60,000 bases of DNA from contig NC_087064.1 in the NCBI RefSeq assembly GCF_963678635.1, positions 70,619,465 through 70,679,464 on the forward strand, read 5' to 3'. Origin of the DNA: Symsagittifera roscoffensis. Its lineage: Eukaryota; Xenacoelomorpha; Acoela; Convolutidae. The notes beneath the pieces were generated by a model that saw only the letters and a list, made by a program, of their open reading frames with translations, made no database searches and was not told where the DNA came from. Positions 58,895 to 60,000 of the stretch are shown here, in pieces. The position numbers and the translations under genes were made by a program. The first letter of the stretch is position 1, and each line of letters begins with the position of its first letter.

Positions 58895-59400
58895 GTAACA
58901 AGGCTGCTTGTATCCGAACGACACCCTAAACGTTCCGATTATCATCTAAAATCCTGGAAATAGTGTTCGATTCAGAAAAAAGGATAATAAAAATTTCAAA
59001 AATTAAACAGTTTTCAGAAACTTTTTTTCATTCTTCCCAGATAGCAAACTGAAATTAACTGAAGTAACAGAAAAATTAGGAAAACTAACATATTTCAATT
59101 CAGTTTGGAACGATTTTCGAAAAGGGTCAAATCGCTTCTCACGCGCTTATAGCGCAATGCATATCGCGCGTTACTTATTTCTAATTGAACATTTTAGCAA
59201 CTTTCAAACCCTCATTAATTTGCAGAGAATAAGTTAAAATTTATTTTGTTATGAGCACAAGACAAAAATATTATTAAAACAATTTCAAAAATCCAGTCAG
59301 AAGTTTGAAATTTGTCTGGAAAAGTCCAGAAAGAGCAGAATTATTCCGGTAATTTCTTTTTAACTCGGAACAACAAGTTTGCTCGTATTAGGTTAATGTC
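58895..59400 (+). repeat. Dispersed repeat family 1, diverged copy f
   Basis: Head CTTGTATCCGAACGACACCC and GTTCCGATTATC, middle TTTGGAACGATTTTCG and GCATATCGCGCGTTAC, tail ATTATTCCGGTAATTTC. A second head-like fragment follows (GCTCGTATTAGGTTAATG, 59,383-59,430). Confidence 0.6.
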
Positions 59401-59430
59401 TGAATGTTAAGACTTACTGAATGAAAAAAC

Positions 59431-60000
59431 TTGACTTACAAAACTTTACTCACAAACATTCCGTCATATTTATTTAAAACCGATTTTTTTAAACTCCTGT
59501 AAAAACATGGAATCCTTACTATCTAATTACAAAATCATTTTGCGGTAAACATTGTTCTGAAAATATACTTATTTCAGAATTCGAGATCTGCCTTAAGTTC
59601 AAATTACCTAAAACAAAATCAGATACGTCTACAGGAGCGTCACTTTTGTTGGATTATATATCAAAGTGATAGTTCACAGGTTCAATCTCACTTGAGTTCT
59701 TGCTTTAGGTCTACGCCGCAAAAATTTTACCGCAAAAATGGAACCAGATCTAAACTAGTATTTATAATTTGTTATTATTATGATATTTTATCTTTATAAA
59801 ATATTGAATACTAACCAATCATACTCCATAAAACTAACAACCTATTTATTTGTAAAGTGTTGAAACTACTTGTAGTTTCAACACCAGAAAAATTTGAATT
59901 AAACTTAGAATACAGTTGTTTTCATTCTGGAACTAACTCGCGTAAACCGGTGTACACTAGATCTATTGAGACTAGGAGATATAAGAGTAAGATTAAGATC
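59431..60000. other. Intergenic, nothing recognised
   Basis: AT-rich. I see no exon or repeat. Confidence 0.35.

Overview
The window is AT-rich metazoan nuclear DNA (about two thirds A+T by eye). It has spliced genes with kilobase introns, a very high density of small inverted-repeat transposons, and one full-length LTR retrotransposon. There are no bacterial operons. The receptor gene, its intron pattern and a BEL/Pao element point to an invertebrate animal. One GC-AG intron together with many MITEs would suit a larvacean tunicate, but a cnidarian or another AT-rich invertebrate fits about as well, so I do not assign a taxon.

Layout: (1) 1-16,885, minus strand: nine exons of a nicotinic acetylcholine receptor-type (Cys-loop) subunit, from signal peptide to the end of M3. 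They splice to 341 codons without a stop. The large intracellular loop and M4 lie beyond the left edge. The vicinal cysteines of loop C are absent, so it is a non-alpha-type subunit. Introns hold nested TIR elements, a degenerate satellite, foldback elements and hAT-like MITEs. (2) 16.9-34.7 kb: intergenic repeats, including decayed hAT-like copies, two dispersed repeat families, a TIR element with CCCGGGTTG ends, an intact hAT-like MITE with a perfect 8-bp target duplication, and a minisatellite with an inverted middle. (3) 34,683-44,989: a BEL/Pao retrotransposon with 297/298-bp LTRs, ATACT target duplications, a candidate primer binding site, a basic 199-aa accessory ORF, and a gag-pol frame interrupted by stops and one frameshift. 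(4) 45-60 kb: further TIR elements, a terminal coding exon on the plus strand with a poly(A) signal and an LC3-interacting-like motif, a GC-richer decayed stretch, and repeated AT-rich segments.

Most notable observation: between the 5' LTR and the accessory ORF, the BEL/Pao element carries an intronless copy of the mature mitochondrial ATP synthase F0 subunit c. It has one in-frame stop. Its last 18 codons plus downstream sequence are repeated 839 bp further on, and a 436-bp near-perfect palindrome lies between the copies. This looks like host-gene capture by (or retroposition into) an LTR element, followed by rearrangement. The two LTRs are still about 98% identical although gag-pol has six lesions and an altered reverse transcriptase motif (YMDE). 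The element may therefore have been copied in trans when already defective.
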